From Tepidamorphaceae bacterium (GTDB lineage Bacteria; Pseudomonadota; Alphaproteobacteria; Rhizobiales; Tepidamorphaceae): a stretch of DNA of 64,000 nt. The DNA lies in the NCBI GenBank assembly GCA_028279445.1, contig JANQNT010000004.1, positions 82,246 to 146,245 of the forward strand, written 5' to 3'. This document shows positions 32,535-41,410 of this stretch, one piece after another (positions within the stretch are counted from its first letter, which is position 1; each line of letters opens with the position of its first letter). The position numbers and the translations under genes were made by a program. Under the pieces are notes generated by a model. That model was not told the DNA's origin and did no database searches. It saw only the letters and a list, made by a program, of their open reading frames with translations.

Positions 32535-33069
32535 CGTGACCGTCTTCCCGCGAAGCGCGCGACGCATCGGCGTGCGTCCGCGGACCGGTCAGCAACCCGA
32601 TCTCGCGCAGCAGCACGATCACCGTCGCCACCGCAGCGACACTGAGGCCAATGGTGATCGCCCATCGCGCCGGCCAGATAGGCCATTGCAGCAGGCCGAA
32701 CTTGTACTCGCCGGTCTGGAAGGAGGCGATGGCGCGCCCGCCGGTGGCATAGGCAAGCCAGACCAGGAAGGCGATGCTGAGCAGCGTGGCCGTCAGCCGC
32801 GCCGCGCGGACCAGACCGCCGGGGGCGAAGTTCGTCGCCAGAGTCATGCGGATATGGCTCTTTTGCAGCGCGACATAGGCAAACCCGAAAAACACGATGA
32901 CAACCAGGCAGGTCTCACTCAATTCGACCATGCCGGGCAGGCTGCGACCCGCCGCAAAGCGGGTCGCCACCTCGCCCGTCAAGGCCGCCATCAGCGTCAC
33001 CGTCGCCAGTGCGGAGATGATGGCCATGGCCTTCGCCAGACCATCGATGATGCGGGCGAAGGCGTTCAT
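32524..33069 (-). CDS. dctQ: TRAP transporter small permease (DctQ family)
   Basis: 181 aa with four hydrophobic segments and the DctQ-type motif LPGMVELSETCLVVIVFFGFAYVALQKSHIRM. The C-terminus is hydrophilic. It lies between dctP and dctM as expected for a TRAP operon, 21 bp after the dctP stop. Confidence 0.92.
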   Translation of the reverse strand: MNAFARIIDGLAKAMAIISALATVTLMAALTGEVATRFAAGRSLPGMVELSETCLVVIVFFGFAYVALQKSHIRMTLATNFAPGGLVRAARLTATLLSIAFLVWLAYATGGRAIASFQTGEYKFGLLQWPIWPARWAITIGLSVAAVATVIVLLREIGLLTGPRTHADASRASREDGHDGR

Positions 33070-33090
33070 GTCGGGGATGAGACGGGCGGA

Positions 33091-34224
33091 CTACTGCGCC
33101 GAGAAGCGCTTGACGCACTCCGCGAAGGGAATGTCGACACCCGAGCCGCTGAAGCCCTCCAGCAGCCCCAGATACTGCTCCAGTACCTTCTCCGGCGCAT
33201 CATAACCTGCCGTTCTGGCCTTCTCGACGTAACGCTGCTTGGGACCATCACCGGTCATCTCGGCCCATTCCGCGATCGCGGCATCGTCCCAGGTGGACAG
33301 CCCCTTGATCCGGCCACCCTCGAGCATCCGGTCACACTGCGTGCGGGCGACGGCAGCATACGCCTCCATGCCCTTGCCGGCATTCAGGTCCGCGATCACC
33401 TCATCGACGATCGCCTGCAGATCGGCGGGCAGCCGGTCATAGGCGGCCTGTGTCATCCAGATGCCGACAAGCACGTAGTGCCCGTAACCTGCATCGACCC
33501 AGTAGGGTAGCACCTCATCGAGATTATAGGCGGTGGGGGCGTCCATGTTGTTGAACACCACGTCGACAATACCGCGCTGTGCCGCCTCGTACATCTCGCT
33601 CGCGGTCACCGCGACCGGCTGCCCGTCGGCCGCCGTGATGGCGGCGACGACGCCGTCACCCACCGCACGCACCCGCGTGCCCTTGAGGTCGGCGGGACCC
33701 TTGAGTTCCTCCTTTGCGCCGAGGATGGACTGACCGGCGGAAAAGTAGGCCACCGGAATGAGGTCCAGCTTCTTGGTCTCGGAGCGGAATGTCTCGTTGT
33801 CCTGGTTGAGAGCGTAGAGCGCCTGCATCAGCGCCTGGTTGTCCGACGTGATGAACGGCAGCGCGCCAAGCTCGGCGAGCGTGAACTGCGCAGGCGTGTA
33901 GGCGGGAACGGTAATGCCGATGTCGGCCCGGCCGTCCGTCAGGCAGGCGATGATCTCGCGTCCGGTGCACAAGGCGCCCGCGCGATACTGTTCAAGCTCG
34001 ATACGCCCTCCCGAACGCGCGACGATCTCATCGAGAAACCAGTCCTGCACGGCGGTGTTCGGCGTGTTGTCCAGCAACATGCTGGTGACCACGAGTCGGT
34101 AGGGCTCTTCGGCCTGGACCGGCACCGCCGGTACTGTCGCGATGGCGACCGCGGCGAGTGTACCCAGCGCGACACCGGCCGACCTCACCGTCGCGCCCAG
34201 GCTGCAGACAATGCGTCCAATCAT
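33091..34224 (-). CDS. dctP: TRAP transporter substrate-binding protein (DctP family)
   Basis: 377 aa from the ATG at 34224, preceded by GGGAGGATG. An N-terminal signal peptide is clear (VALGTLAAVAIATVPAVPVQA, cleavage before EEPYRL). Family features include the basic/hydrophobic RAVGDGVVAAI and ASEMYEAAQRGIVDVVFNNMD. Periplasmic receptor of the TRAP system; ligand unknown, probably a carboxylate that the downstream ligase activates. First gene of the unit and close to a TetR-type palindrome. Confidence 0.92.
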   Translation of the reverse strand: MIGRIVCSLGATVRSAGVALGTLAAVAIATVPAVPVQAEEPYRLVVTSMLLDNTPNTAVQDWFLDEIVARSGGRIELEQYRAGALCTGREIIACLTDGRADIGITVPAYTPAQFTLAELGALPFITSDNQALMQALYALNQDNETFRSETKKLDLIPVAYFSAGQSILGAKEELKGPADLKGTRVRAVGDGVVAAITAADGQPVAVTASEMYEAAQRGIVDVVFNNMDAPTAYNLDEVLPYWVDAGYGHYVLVGIWMTQAAYDRLPADLQAIVDEVIADLNAGKGMEAYAAVARTQCDRMLEGGRIKGLSTWDDAAIAEWAEMTGDGPKQRYVEKARTAGYDAPEKVLEQYLGLLEGFSGSGVDIPFAECVKRFSAQ

Positions 34225-34298
34225 GTTCTTGCATCCTCCCTTTAATGGGCCGGAACCGCGTTCAAACGCGCGGTCGCCAGCTTCGAAATGATTGTTAC

Positions 34299-34312
34299 TT
34301 ACCGGACGGTAA
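34299..34312. promoter_or_regulatory. TetR-type operator palindrome upstream of dctP
   Basis: TTACCGGACGGTAA is a perfect 14-bp palindrome (TTACCG-GA-CGGTAA), 75 bp upstream of the dctP ATG. This architecture is common among TetR regulators of acyl-CoA metabolism. The TetR gene at 29583 in the same unit is the likely partner. Confidence 0.6.
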
Positions 34313-34339
34313 CTTGTCAATTGACCCCGATTCGCACCG

Positions 34340-34470
34340 TGAAACGGGTGCGCTGGAAGCCCCCGGCGCTGTCCCAACAACTCCGCGCTTTGAAGGGTGT
34401 CTTCGGCAACGAGCTGCTGGAACGCCCCCATCGCGGCGTCCAGCCGACTCAACTGGGTCGCGCGCCGCCT
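34340..34470 (+). pseudogene. Remnant of a LysR-type regulator HTH
   Basis: Plus-strand translation at 34366-34461 reads PALSQQLRALKGVFGNELLERPHRGVQPTQLG in short pieces, clearly the second half of a LysR helix-turn-helix (S-QQL-ALE--LG--LFER--RGV-LT--G). No start, first helices or effector domain remain; the frame degenerates within 30 codons. It lies between dctP and the phosphatase gene and is a decayed fragment. The rest of the 34225-34573 gap holds only the TetR palindrome. Confidence 0.6.
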
Positions 34471-34573
34471 GGCGAGTTCGCACGGCAGTCCGAGATGACG
34501 GGAGTCGTCGCGATCGGCGAGGCCGACCTTGCGATAGCGCGTGCGCGTGACAGCGAGCCTCGAAGGACGAACC

Positions 34574-35359
34574 TCACCTGGTCAACACGCCGAGAAGCTC
34601 CTCATGCAGTCGCGGCGTCGCCGCGCAGACGATGCGGCCGTCGGAGGCGGGCGTCAGCGGCGCGCCATGCCAGTCGGTGATGCATCCGCCGGCACCCTCC
34701 ACCAGCGCCACCAGGGGCAGAAAGTCGTATGGCTGCAGATCGCAATCCACCGTCGCGTCCACATGGCCGGCGGCCAGCAGCGCGTGCGGGTAGCAGTCGT
34801 AGGAAAGCCGCACCAGGCGCGGCGCGCCGAGCAGCCTATCAAGTGACTGCGGCGCGTTGGCCATCATCCAGTTGGGCTGGCAGACATAGACGCGCGCATC
34901 CGCCAGGCGGCTTGCCGCTGAGGTGGCGATCGGCGTGCCGTTCATGGCCGCGTGGCCGCCGGCACCGATATAGGCCTCGCCAAGTTCCGGCATGCGCACA
35001 AGGCCGAGCACCGGTGCATCGTCTTTCAGCAACGCCATCAGCAGCCCGTAGAGCGGATGGCCGGTGACGAAGGAGCGCGTACCGTCAATGGGGTCGATCA
35101 CCCAGCGATAGGGCGAGGCCCCGCCGGCGTCGTGCTCGGCGAATTCCTCGCCGACGATCGCATGATCGGGAAAGCGCGCCGAAATCGCATCACGCAGCGC
35201 CTGCTCGGTTTCCCGGTCCGCGATGGTCACAGGGCTTGCGTCGGCCTTGTCCTCGATATCGAGCCGGGAGCGGAAGTAGCTCCGCGCGATCGCGGCCGCG
35301 CCGGCGCTCGCCTCCAGCGCGAAGGCGGCGAAGACGTCGAGATCATCGTTCGGCATCAC
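34574..35359 (-). CDS. Inositol monophosphatase-family phosphatase (HisN/IMPase type)
   Basis: 261 aa. The Mg2+/Li+-sensitive phosphatase motifs are intact: metal-binding VGEEFAEHD (Glu), the signature VIDPIDGTRSFVTG and the C-terminal DLQPYDFLPLVALVEGAGG. Members dephosphorylate inositol-1-phosphate, histidinol phosphate or other small phosphates. The start overlaps the deoR stop by 4 bp, so it is translationally coupled to the regulator. Context (choline-kinase-like protein and betaine uptake) suggests a small phosphoester substrate, which is only inference. Confidence 0.9.
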   Translation of the reverse strand: MMPNDDLDVFAAFALEASAGAAAIARSYFRSRLDIEDKADASPVTIADRETEQALRDAISARFPDHAIVGEEFAEHDAGGASPYRWVIDPIDGTRSFVTGHPLYGLLMALLKDDAPVLGLVRMPELGEAYIGAGGHAAMNGTPIATSAASRLADARVYVCQPNWMMANAPQSLDRLLGAPRLVRLSYDCYPHALLAAGHVDATVDCDLQPYDFLPLVALVEGAGGCITDWHGAPLTPASDGRIVCAATPRLHEELLGVLTR

Positions 35360-36162
35360 GACCCCCGCGTGTCTCCGGCAAGCACCAACTCGATATCCGC
35401 GCGCTTGAGCATGGTGGCGATTGCCTCCGGCGGTGCTTCGTCGGCGACCAGCATGTCGAAGCTGGACGCATCGGCCACAACGATCGGCGCCCAGCGGCCG
35501 AACTTGGCGCTGTCGGCAGCGACCATGCGGGTCTGCGCCTGGCCCATCACCGCGCGGGAGAATTCGGCTTCCTGCATGTTGTGCAGCATGAAGCCGCTGT
35601 CGGCATTGATGGCACCCACGGAGAGCACGGCATAGCGCACGGTGAAGCCGCGCACGAAGTCGATGGCGCCGTGGCCGAAGGCACCGCCATCATGGCCGCG
35701 CAGCTCGCCGCCGGCCATGAAGACGCGGTTGTCGTTGCGCGCGGCGAGCGTGTGCGCCACGACGACGGAATTGGTGACCACGAAGAGCTCGTTGTGGCGT
35801 TGCAGCGCCTGGGCGATGTAGGCGGTGGTGGAGCCGATATCGAGGAACAGGGAATCGCCGTCGCGCACGATGCTCGCCACCTCCGCGGCGATGCGCCGCT
35901 TGGCGTCCGGGTTCTCGTCCATGCGCTGGCGGAACGGCTGCTCGTCCTGCGGCTCGGCCAGATAGACCCCGCCATGGACCTTGTGCACCTGGCCGCCGGC
36001 CTCCAGCGCCTTGACGTTGCGCCGGATCGTCTCCTCGGAGACGCCGAGACGCTCGGCGAGGAAATGGATGCGTGCCGCGCCGCCGGCGAGGCGGACCTCG
36101 TCGAGAATTTCCCGCTCGCGGTGGTTTCCGCGCGGCTGCAAACGGCTGACGGACGGGTTCAT
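35356..36162 (-). CDS. DeoR-family transcriptional regulator
   Basis: 268 aa. N-terminal HTH ILDEVRLAGGAARIHFLAERLGVSEETIRRNVKALEAGGQVHKVHGG is classic DeoR. The C-terminal sensor domain has FLDIGSTTAYIAQAL and VVTNSVVVAHTL and ends with a sugar-phosphate-isomerase-like fold (DSAKFGRWAPIVVADASSFDMLVAD). Effectors are usually phosphorylated metabolites. Divergent from the betaine-type ABC operon, with repeated operator-like sequence between them. Confidence 0.93.
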   Translation of the reverse strand: MNPSVSRLQPRGNHREREILDEVRLAGGAARIHFLAERLGVSEETIRRNVKALEAGGQVHKVHGGVYLAEPQDEQPFRQRMDENPDAKRRIAAEVASIVRDGDSLFLDIGSTTAYIAQALQRHNELFVVTNSVVVAHTLAARNDNRVFMAGGELRGHDGGAFGHGAIDFVRGFTVRYAVLSVGAINADSGFMLHNMQEAEFSRAVMGQAQTRMVAADSAKFGRWAPIVVADASSFDMLVADEAPPEAIATMLKRADIELVLAGDTRGS

Positions 36163-36198
36163 CGGGCTCCTCCAGCGCGAATCCTATGCCGGCGGGAA

Positions 36199-36253
36199 CC
36201 CACAAAACAACATAAAAATACACAATCTAGAGGGTTTTTGTGGGTTTATGTTG
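36199..36253. promoter_or_regulatory. Composite inverted repeats, candidate DeoR operator
   Basis: CCCACAAAA (36199-36207) directly followed by CAACATAAA (36208-36216), and 19 bp later their exact complements TTTTGTGGG (36236-36244) and TTTATGTTG (36245-36253). Each 9-mer is thus paired with its own complement, in an interleaved order. AT-rich against a GC-rich background, in the divergent promoter region of deoR and the ABC operon. Confidence 0.6.
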
Positions 36254-36373
36254 ACGCGTGCGGATTTTTCGCAAACACTCGATTTTTGCGAGAAAACCGC
36301 GGGCAAAGCCGGCCGGGACGACCCGGCATCTGTTGGAAAACGGCAGCCGTCAGCGGTGTAAGGGAGAGCGATC

Positions 36374-37321
36374 ATGAAACGCATTCTTGCCGCGACGGGA
36401 CTTAGCCTGTCGCTGGCCCTGACGGCGGCGACGCCGGGGCTGGCGGAGGTGGAATCGAAGGACCCGCTGAAGCTGACACTGCACGACTGGACCGGCCAGC
36501 TCCTGACCACCAACATCATGGCCGAGGTGTTGAAGAAGGCCGGCTACAACGTGGAGCTGGTGCAAGCCGACTACATCGCCCAGTTCGCCGGGTTGAAGAC
36601 CGGCGACCTGCATGTGGCGATGGAGATCTGGGAGACCACCGGCCGCGACGCCATGGACGAGGCGACCGCCACCGGCAATGTGGTCAATGCCGGTGAGACC
36701 GGCATGCAGGCCATCGAGGAGTGGTGGTATCCCAGCTACATGAAGGAAGAATGCCCCGGCCTGCCGGACTGGAAGGCGCTGAACGACTGTGCCGAGGCCT
36801 TCTCCACGCCGGAGACCGCGCCCATGGGCCGCTATCTCGGCGGACCAGTGACCTGGGGCGGTTTCGACGACGAGCGCGTCGAGGCGCTGGAGCTCGACTT
36901 CGAGGTGGTGCATGCGGGCACCGACGCGGCCCTGTTCGCGGAGCTTGAATCGGCCTATCAGCGCAAGGCCCCGATCATGCTTTGGGTCTACGCGCCACAC
37001 TGGGCACCGGCCAAGTTCGAGGGCGAGTGGGTCGAATTTCCCGCCTACACGGCCGAGTGCTACAACGATCCCTCCTGGGGCACGAACCCGAACGCGGCCT
37101 ATGACTGCGGCAAGCCACGCGGGCCGATCTGGAAGGTCACGTGGGTCGGCGTGAAGGACAAATGGCCAGGCGCATACAAGGCGATCGAAGCCTTCAACGT
37201 CAGCAACGACGAGATGAGCGCCATGATCAGCGCCGTCGACCTCGACAAGCGTCCGCTCGAGGAGGTCGTCGCCGAGTGGATGACGGCCAACGAAAGCCGC
37301 TGGCAGTCCTGGATCCAGTAA
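36374..37321 (+). CDS. Glycine betaine-type ABC transporter substrate-binding protein
   Basis: 315 aa with a signal peptide (MKRILAATGLSLSLALTAAT, cleavage near GLA-EVES). OpuAC/ProX-like family: LKLTLHDWTGQLLTTNIMAEVLKKAGYNVELVQ, then DLHVAMEIWETTGRD and WGGFDDERVEALEL. Several tryptophans and tyrosines could form the aromatic cage for a quaternary amine. First gene of the ABC operon; a strong hairpin separates it from the ATPase gene. Ligand may be betaine, choline or a derivative. Confidence 0.92.
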   Translation: MKRILAATGLSLSLALTAATPGLAEVESKDPLKLTLHDWTGQLLTTNIMAEVLKKAGYNVELVQADYIAQFAGLKTGDLHVAMEIWETTGRDAMDEATATGNVVNAGETGMQAIEEWWYPSYMKEECPGLPDWKALNDCAEAFSTPETAPMGRYLGGPVTWGGFDDERVEALELDFEVVHAGTDAALFAELESAYQRKAPIMLWVYAPHWAPAKFEGEWVEFPAYTAECYNDPSWGTNPNAAYDCGKPRGPIWKVTWVGVKDKWPGAYKAIEAFNVSNDEMSAMISAVDLDKRPLEEVVAEWMTANESRWQSWIQ

Positions 37322-37336
37322 CAACAACCTCTGCTG

Positions 37337-37365
37337 CCGGCGGGGCGCTCACCCTGCCCCGCCGG
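37337..37365 (+). other. Intercistronic hairpin between binding-protein and ATPase genes
   Basis: Perfect 10-bp stem CCGGCGGGGC/GCCCCGCCGG with a 9-nt loop, no T-run after it. Such stems stabilise the upstream mRNA and allow a high ratio of binding protein to membrane components. Confidence 0.6.
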
Positions 37366-37444
37366 ATCACTTCCGCCACGCCCCGCCCGGATACCTGCGC
37401 GCCCGGGCGTGAGGCGGCGCCATTCCCGCTCAGGTTCGCGCCCG

Positions 37445-38494
37445 ATGTCTGATCTCACCAAGCTCGGTTGCCGCGGTCTGTGGAAGGTGTTCGGCGAGGA
37501 TGCGGAGCGCTTCCTGCGCGCCAATCCCGATCCCGCGCCAGGCGCATTCCGCGCCAACGGCCTGATTGCGGCCGTGCGCTCGGCCGATCTCGACATTCAC
37601 GTCGGCGAGATCTTCGTCATCATGGGACTGTCGGGATCCGGCAAGTCGACGCTGGTGCGCTGCCTGTCGCGGCTGATCGAACCGACCGCCGGCGAATTGC
37701 TGTTCGAGGGCCGCGACCTGCTCAAGGCCACCCAGGCGGAGATGATCGACATCCGCCGCTACAGCTTCGGCATGGTGTTCCAGCACTTCGCGCTGCTGCC
37801 GCACCTGAGCGTGCTGGAGAACGTGGAGTTTCCCCTCGACATCCAGGGTCAGGACGCCGCGCACCGGCGCGAACGGGCGCTTGAAGTGATCGAGCTGGTC
37901 GGCCTGAAGGGGCGCGAGAACTACTATCCGCGCGAGCTTTCCGGCGGTCAGCAGCAGCGCGTCGGCATCGCCCGCTCGCTCGCCGTGGAGCCGGAGGTGT
38001 GGTTCCTCGATGAGCCGTTCTCCGCGCTCGATCCACTGATCCGCCGCGAGATGCAGGACGAGTTCCTGCGCCTGCAGGCGATGCTGAAGAAGACCATCGT
38101 CTTCATCACCCACGACTTCGACGAAGCGATCCGGCTTGCCGATCGCATCGCCATCATGAAGGACGGCGCCATCATCCAGGTGGACACGCCGCAGGACCTC
38201 GTGCTGGCGCCGGCGGATGACTATGTCAGCGAATTCACGCGGCATATCCCGCGCGACAAGGTGCTCACCGTCGGTGCGGTAATGCACAAGGGCGCGCCGG
38301 CCGGGCGCAAGTCCCGCCGCGCCAACGGTGCCGCCGAGCCGATCGCGGCGAGCGCCAGGATCGCCGAGATCGCCGAGCGGGTCGTCGATGCAGATGCACC
38401 CATCCCCGTGGCCGATGCCGAAGGCGCCATCGTCGGCTCCATCGACCGTACCGCGATCATCGACGTGCTGGTCGGCCGGGGGCAGGTGAAATGA
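37445..38494 (+). CDS. Glycine betaine-type ABC transporter ATP-binding protein
   Basis: 349 aa from the ATG at 37445. Walker A GLSGSGKSTLVR, signature LSGGQQQRVGIARSL, Walker B VWFLDEPFSALDP and switch His (FITHDFDEA). The long N-terminal extension (KVFGEDAERFLRANPD) and a C-terminal CBS-like regulatory tail (PVADAEGAIVGSIDRTAI) are typical of ProV/OpuAA, in which CBS domains sense ionic strength. Overlaps the permease gene by 4 bp. Confidence 0.95.
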   Translation: MSDLTKLGCRGLWKVFGEDAERFLRANPDPAPGAFRANGLIAAVRSADLDIHVGEIFVIMGLSGSGKSTLVRCLSRLIEPTAGELLFEGRDLLKATQAEMIDIRRYSFGMVFQHFALLPHLSVLENVEFPLDIQGQDAAHRRERALEVIELVGLKGRENYYPRELSGGQQQRVGIARSLAVEPEVWFLDEPFSALDPLIRREMQDEFLRLQAMLKKTIVFITHDFDEAIRLADRIAIMKDGAIIQVDTPQDLVLAPADDYVSEFTRHIPRDKVLTVGAVMHKGAPAGRKSRRANGAAEPIAASARIAEIAERVVDADAPIPVADAEGAIVGSIDRTAIIDVLVGRGQVK

Positions 38495-40533
38495 GCGCGG
38501 TAACACCAGTGCCGGCAGACCGCCTCTCGCGCTTTTCGCTATCGCCAACGGCGGGTGCCTGGGTCGCGCTGCTTGGCGTCACCATGCTGCTCTCCCATTT
38601 CAGCCGCGACCTTGCCAAGGCGCTCGACATGCGCTGGGCGATCCGCTTTCCCTCCGGCTGGAAGGTGCCGATGGCCGACTGGGTCTCGGCGGCGATGAAA
38701 TGGCTGGTGGAGGAAGCAACCTTCGGCCTGTTCACTTTCACCCAGATGACCCGCTTCATCGCCTGGCTGATCGAGCGGCCCTACGAACTGGCCCTTGCGG
38801 CACTCTCAAGCGGATGGGTGCAGGGCTTCGGCGCCGATGCGGTGCAGTGGCTGCCGCCGCTGTCGTGGATCGCGGTCACCGTCTCGCTGGCGCTGCTCGG
38901 CCATTACGTGCGCGACTGGAAGCTCGCTGCACTCGCCGGTGGCGCGTTTCTCTACCTCGCCGTCTTCGGCCAGTGGGACAGCGCCATGGTGACGCTGGCC
39001 TCGATCGCCATCGCCGTGCCGCTCGGGGTTGCCGGTGGGCTGGCGCTCGGCATCACGGCTTTCCGGCATCGCTGGCTTGAGCGCCTGATCATGCCGGTGC
39101 TCGACCTGATGCAGACGATCCCGATCTTCGCCTACCTGGTGCCGATCCTGTTCCTGTTCGGCTTCGGACCCGTGGCGGCGTTGATCGCCACCATCATCTA
39201 CGCCATGCCGCCGATGGTGCGCATCACCACGCTGTCGCTGCGCGGCGTCGATCCGGAAATCGTCGATTTCGGCACCATGGCCGGCTGCACGCGCAGGCAG
39301 ATGATGTGGCGGGTGCTGATCCCCTCGGCGAGGCCCGGACTGATGGTCGGCGTCAACCAGGTGATCATGCTGTCGCTGAACATGGTGATCATCGCCTCGA
39401 TGATCGGTGCCGGCGGGCTCGGTTTCGACGTTCTGGCCTCGTTGCGCCGGCTCGATATCGGTGCCGGGCTTGAGGCAGGCATCGCCATCGTCGTGCTGGC
39501 GATCGCGCTCGACCGGCTGAGCCAGGGGCTCGCCAAACGTCGCCCGGACCATCACGCGGCACAAGCGAGCGGCAACCTGCTTCGGCGTCATCCGCGCGCC
39601 GCGATCGCGGCCGCCATAGTCCTCGCGACCTTCGCCCTGGGTCGCTTCATTCCCGCCGTGCAGACTTACCCGGAAGCGCTGGCCATCACCACCGGCCCGT
39701 TCTGGGCCGGCATGGTGGAATGGCTCAACGTCAACCTGTTCGACACGCTGGAGGCCATCAAGACGGCGCTGCTGACCTGGTTCCTGCTGCCCATCAAACG
39801 CTTCCTGCTCGGCATCCCGTGGCCCTGGGGCATCCTGCTCTGCGCCTTGGCCGGCTGGCATTTCGGCCGCTGGAAGCTCGCCCTGCTGTGCGCGACGCTG
39901 GCTGCGTTCATCGCCGTCAACGGGTTGTGGGCCAAAGCGATGACCACCGTCTATCTGTGCGGCGCCTCGGTGATCATCGCGACCGCCATCGGCGTGCCGC
40001 TCGGCATCTGGGCGGCCTTGAGCGAGCGCGCCGGCAAGGTCATCGGCGTCTTCATCGACACCCTCCAGACACTGCCGAGCTTCGTCTACCTGATCCCGGT
40101 GGTGATGCTGTTCAGGGTCGGCGATTTCACCGCGATGATCGCCGTCGTCCTCTACGCACTGGCACCGGCGGTGCGCTACGCCGCGCATGGCGTGCGCATG
40201 ATCGACCGGCAACTGATCGAGGCGGGCATCGTGTCCGGCTGCACGCCGCGGCAACTGCTGACCCGCATCCGCCTGCCGCTGGCCCTGCCGGAAATCCTGC
40301 TGGGGCTGAACCAGACCATCATGCTAGCGTTGTCGATGCTGGTGATCACCGCGCTGGTCGGCACCCGCGACCTCGGCCAGGAGGTCTATATCGCGCTGAC
40401 CAAGGCGGATACCGGCCGCGGCATCGTCGCCGGGCTGTCGGTCGCCTTCATCGCCATCATCGCCGACCGGTTGATCTCCGCGTCCGCCCGCGCGGCGCGC
40501 AAACGTTACGGATTTGTGGGGGAGCATGGCTGA
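38491..40533 (+). CDS. Glycine betaine-type ABC permease, tandem duplicated
   Basis: 680 aa, about twice a ProW/OpuAB permease. Two copies of the binding-protein-dependent permease domain are visible: ASIAIAVPLGVAGGLALGI with EAA-like loop DFGTMAGCTRRQMMWRVLIPSARPGLM in the first half, and IIATAIGVPLGIWAALSERAGK with EAGIVSGCTPRQLLTRIRLPLALPEIL in the second. A single polypeptide can therefore provide both halves of the transmembrane channel. Overlaps the ATPase gene by 4 bp and the kinase-like gene by 8 bp. Confidence 0.93.
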   Translation: MSAVTPVPADRLSRFSLSPTAGAWVALLGVTMLLSHFSRDLAKALDMRWAIRFPSGWKVPMADWVSAAMKWLVEEATFGLFTFTQMTRFIAWLIERPYELALAALSSGWVQGFGADAVQWLPPLSWIAVTVSLALLGHYVRDWKLAALAGGAFLYLAVFGQWDSAMVTLASIAIAVPLGVAGGLALGITAFRHRWLERLIMPVLDLMQTIPIFAYLVPILFLFGFGPVAALIATIIYAMPPMVRITTLSLRGVDPEIVDFGTMAGCTRRQMMWRVLIPSARPGLMVGVNQVIMLSLNMVIIASMIGAGGLGFDVLASLRRLDIGAGLEAGIAIVVLAIALDRLSQGLAKRRPDHHAAQASGNLLRRHPRAAIAAAIVLATFALGRFIPAVQTYPEALAITTGPFWAGMVEWLNVNLFDTLEAIKTALLTWFLLPIKRFLLGIPWPWGILLCALAGWHFGRWKLALLCATLAAFIAVNGLWAKAMTTVYLCGASVIIATAIGVPLGIWAALSERAGKVIGVFIDTLQTLPSFVYLIPVVMLFRVGDFTAMIAVVLYALAPAVRYAAHGVRMIDRQLIEAGIVSGCTPRQLLTRIRLPLALPEILLGLNQTIMLALSMLVITALVGTRDLGQEVYIALTKADTGRGIVAGLSVAFIAIIADRLISASARAARKRYGFVGEHG

Positions 40534-41401
40534 AGACGACGAGAGAATCGTGTCGCTCGACATCTGGCGCGGACCGGTGTCGATCGAGCCGCTCGAAGGC
40601 GGCATCACCAACACCAACTACAAGGTCGCCGACGAGACGGGCATCTATGTGGTGCGGCTCGGCGACGACATCCCGGTACATCAGGTGATGCGCTTCAACG
40701 AGCTGGCTGCAAGCCGTGCCGCGCACGCCGCCGGCATCTCGCCAAAGGTCGTGCATGCGCAGCCCGGCGTGCTGGTGCTGGACTTCATCGACTCCCGCCC
40801 CTACGGCGAAGAAGACGTGCGCGACCAGGCAAACCTCGAGCGTATCGTTCCGCTCATGCGCGCCTGTCACCGGAACATCCCGAAGCACCTGCGCGGGCCG
40901 GCGCTGATCTTCTGGGTATTTCACGTCCTGCGCGACTATGCCGGTGCGCTCGCCGACGGCGACAGCCGCCACCTCGCCATCCTGCCCGACCTGCTCACCG
41001 CGGCGGATGCGCTGGAAGCCGCCGCCGGGCCCTACGAGATCGTTTTCGGCCATAACGATCTTTTGCCGGCGAATATTCTGGATGACGGCTCTCGGCTCTG
41101 GCTCGTCGACTGGGACTATGCGGGCTTCAACTCGCCGCTGTTCGATCTCGGCGGTCTGGCGTCCAACAACGGGCTCGACGAGCCCCGAGAGCGTTGGCTG
41201 CTGGAAGCCTACTTCGAGGCGCCGGCGGACGATGCCCTGTGGCGGCGCTACCAGGCGATGAAGTGCGCCTCACTGTTACGCGAGACGATGTGGAGCATGG
41301 TGTCGGAAATCCACTCCACGCTCGATTTCGATTACGCCGCCTACACGGCGGAGAACCTGGCGCGCTTCAGGGCCGCCCATGCCGATTTCGGCCAGACTTG
41401 A
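40526..41401 (+). CDS. Choline/ethanolamine kinase-like phosphotransferase
   Basis: 291 aa from the ATG at 40526 (GGGGGAG just upstream). Protein-kinase-like APH fold: GGITNTNYKVADETGIYVVRLGDDIP near the N-terminus, Brenner motif VFGHNDLLPANILDD and the DFG-like VDWDYAGFNSPLFDLGGLASNNGL. This is the pattern of choline/ethanolamine kinases. Placed in an operon for quaternary-amine uptake and demethylation, it may phosphorylate the imported alcohol or amine. Substrate unproven. Confidence 0.88.
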   Translation: MAEDDERIVSLDIWRGPVSIEPLEGGITNTNYKVADETGIYVVRLGDDIPVHQVMRFNELAASRAAHAAGISPKVVHAQPGVLVLDFIDSRPYGEEDVRDQANLERIVPLMRACHRNIPKHLRGPALIFWVFHVLRDYAGALADGDSRHLAILPDLLTAADALEAAAGPYEIVFGHNDLLPANILDDGSRLWLVDWDYAGFNSPLFDLGGLASNNGLDEPRERWLLEAYFEAPADDALWRRYQAMKCASLLRETMWSMVSEIHSTLDFDYAAYTAENLARFRAAHADFGQT

Positions 41402-41410
41402 GGTGAACTG

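Noticed and set aside
34225..34452. Extended N-terminus of DctP
   Set aside because: The extension runs across the TetR palindrome and the LysR remnant; the signal peptide begins at the ATG at 34224.
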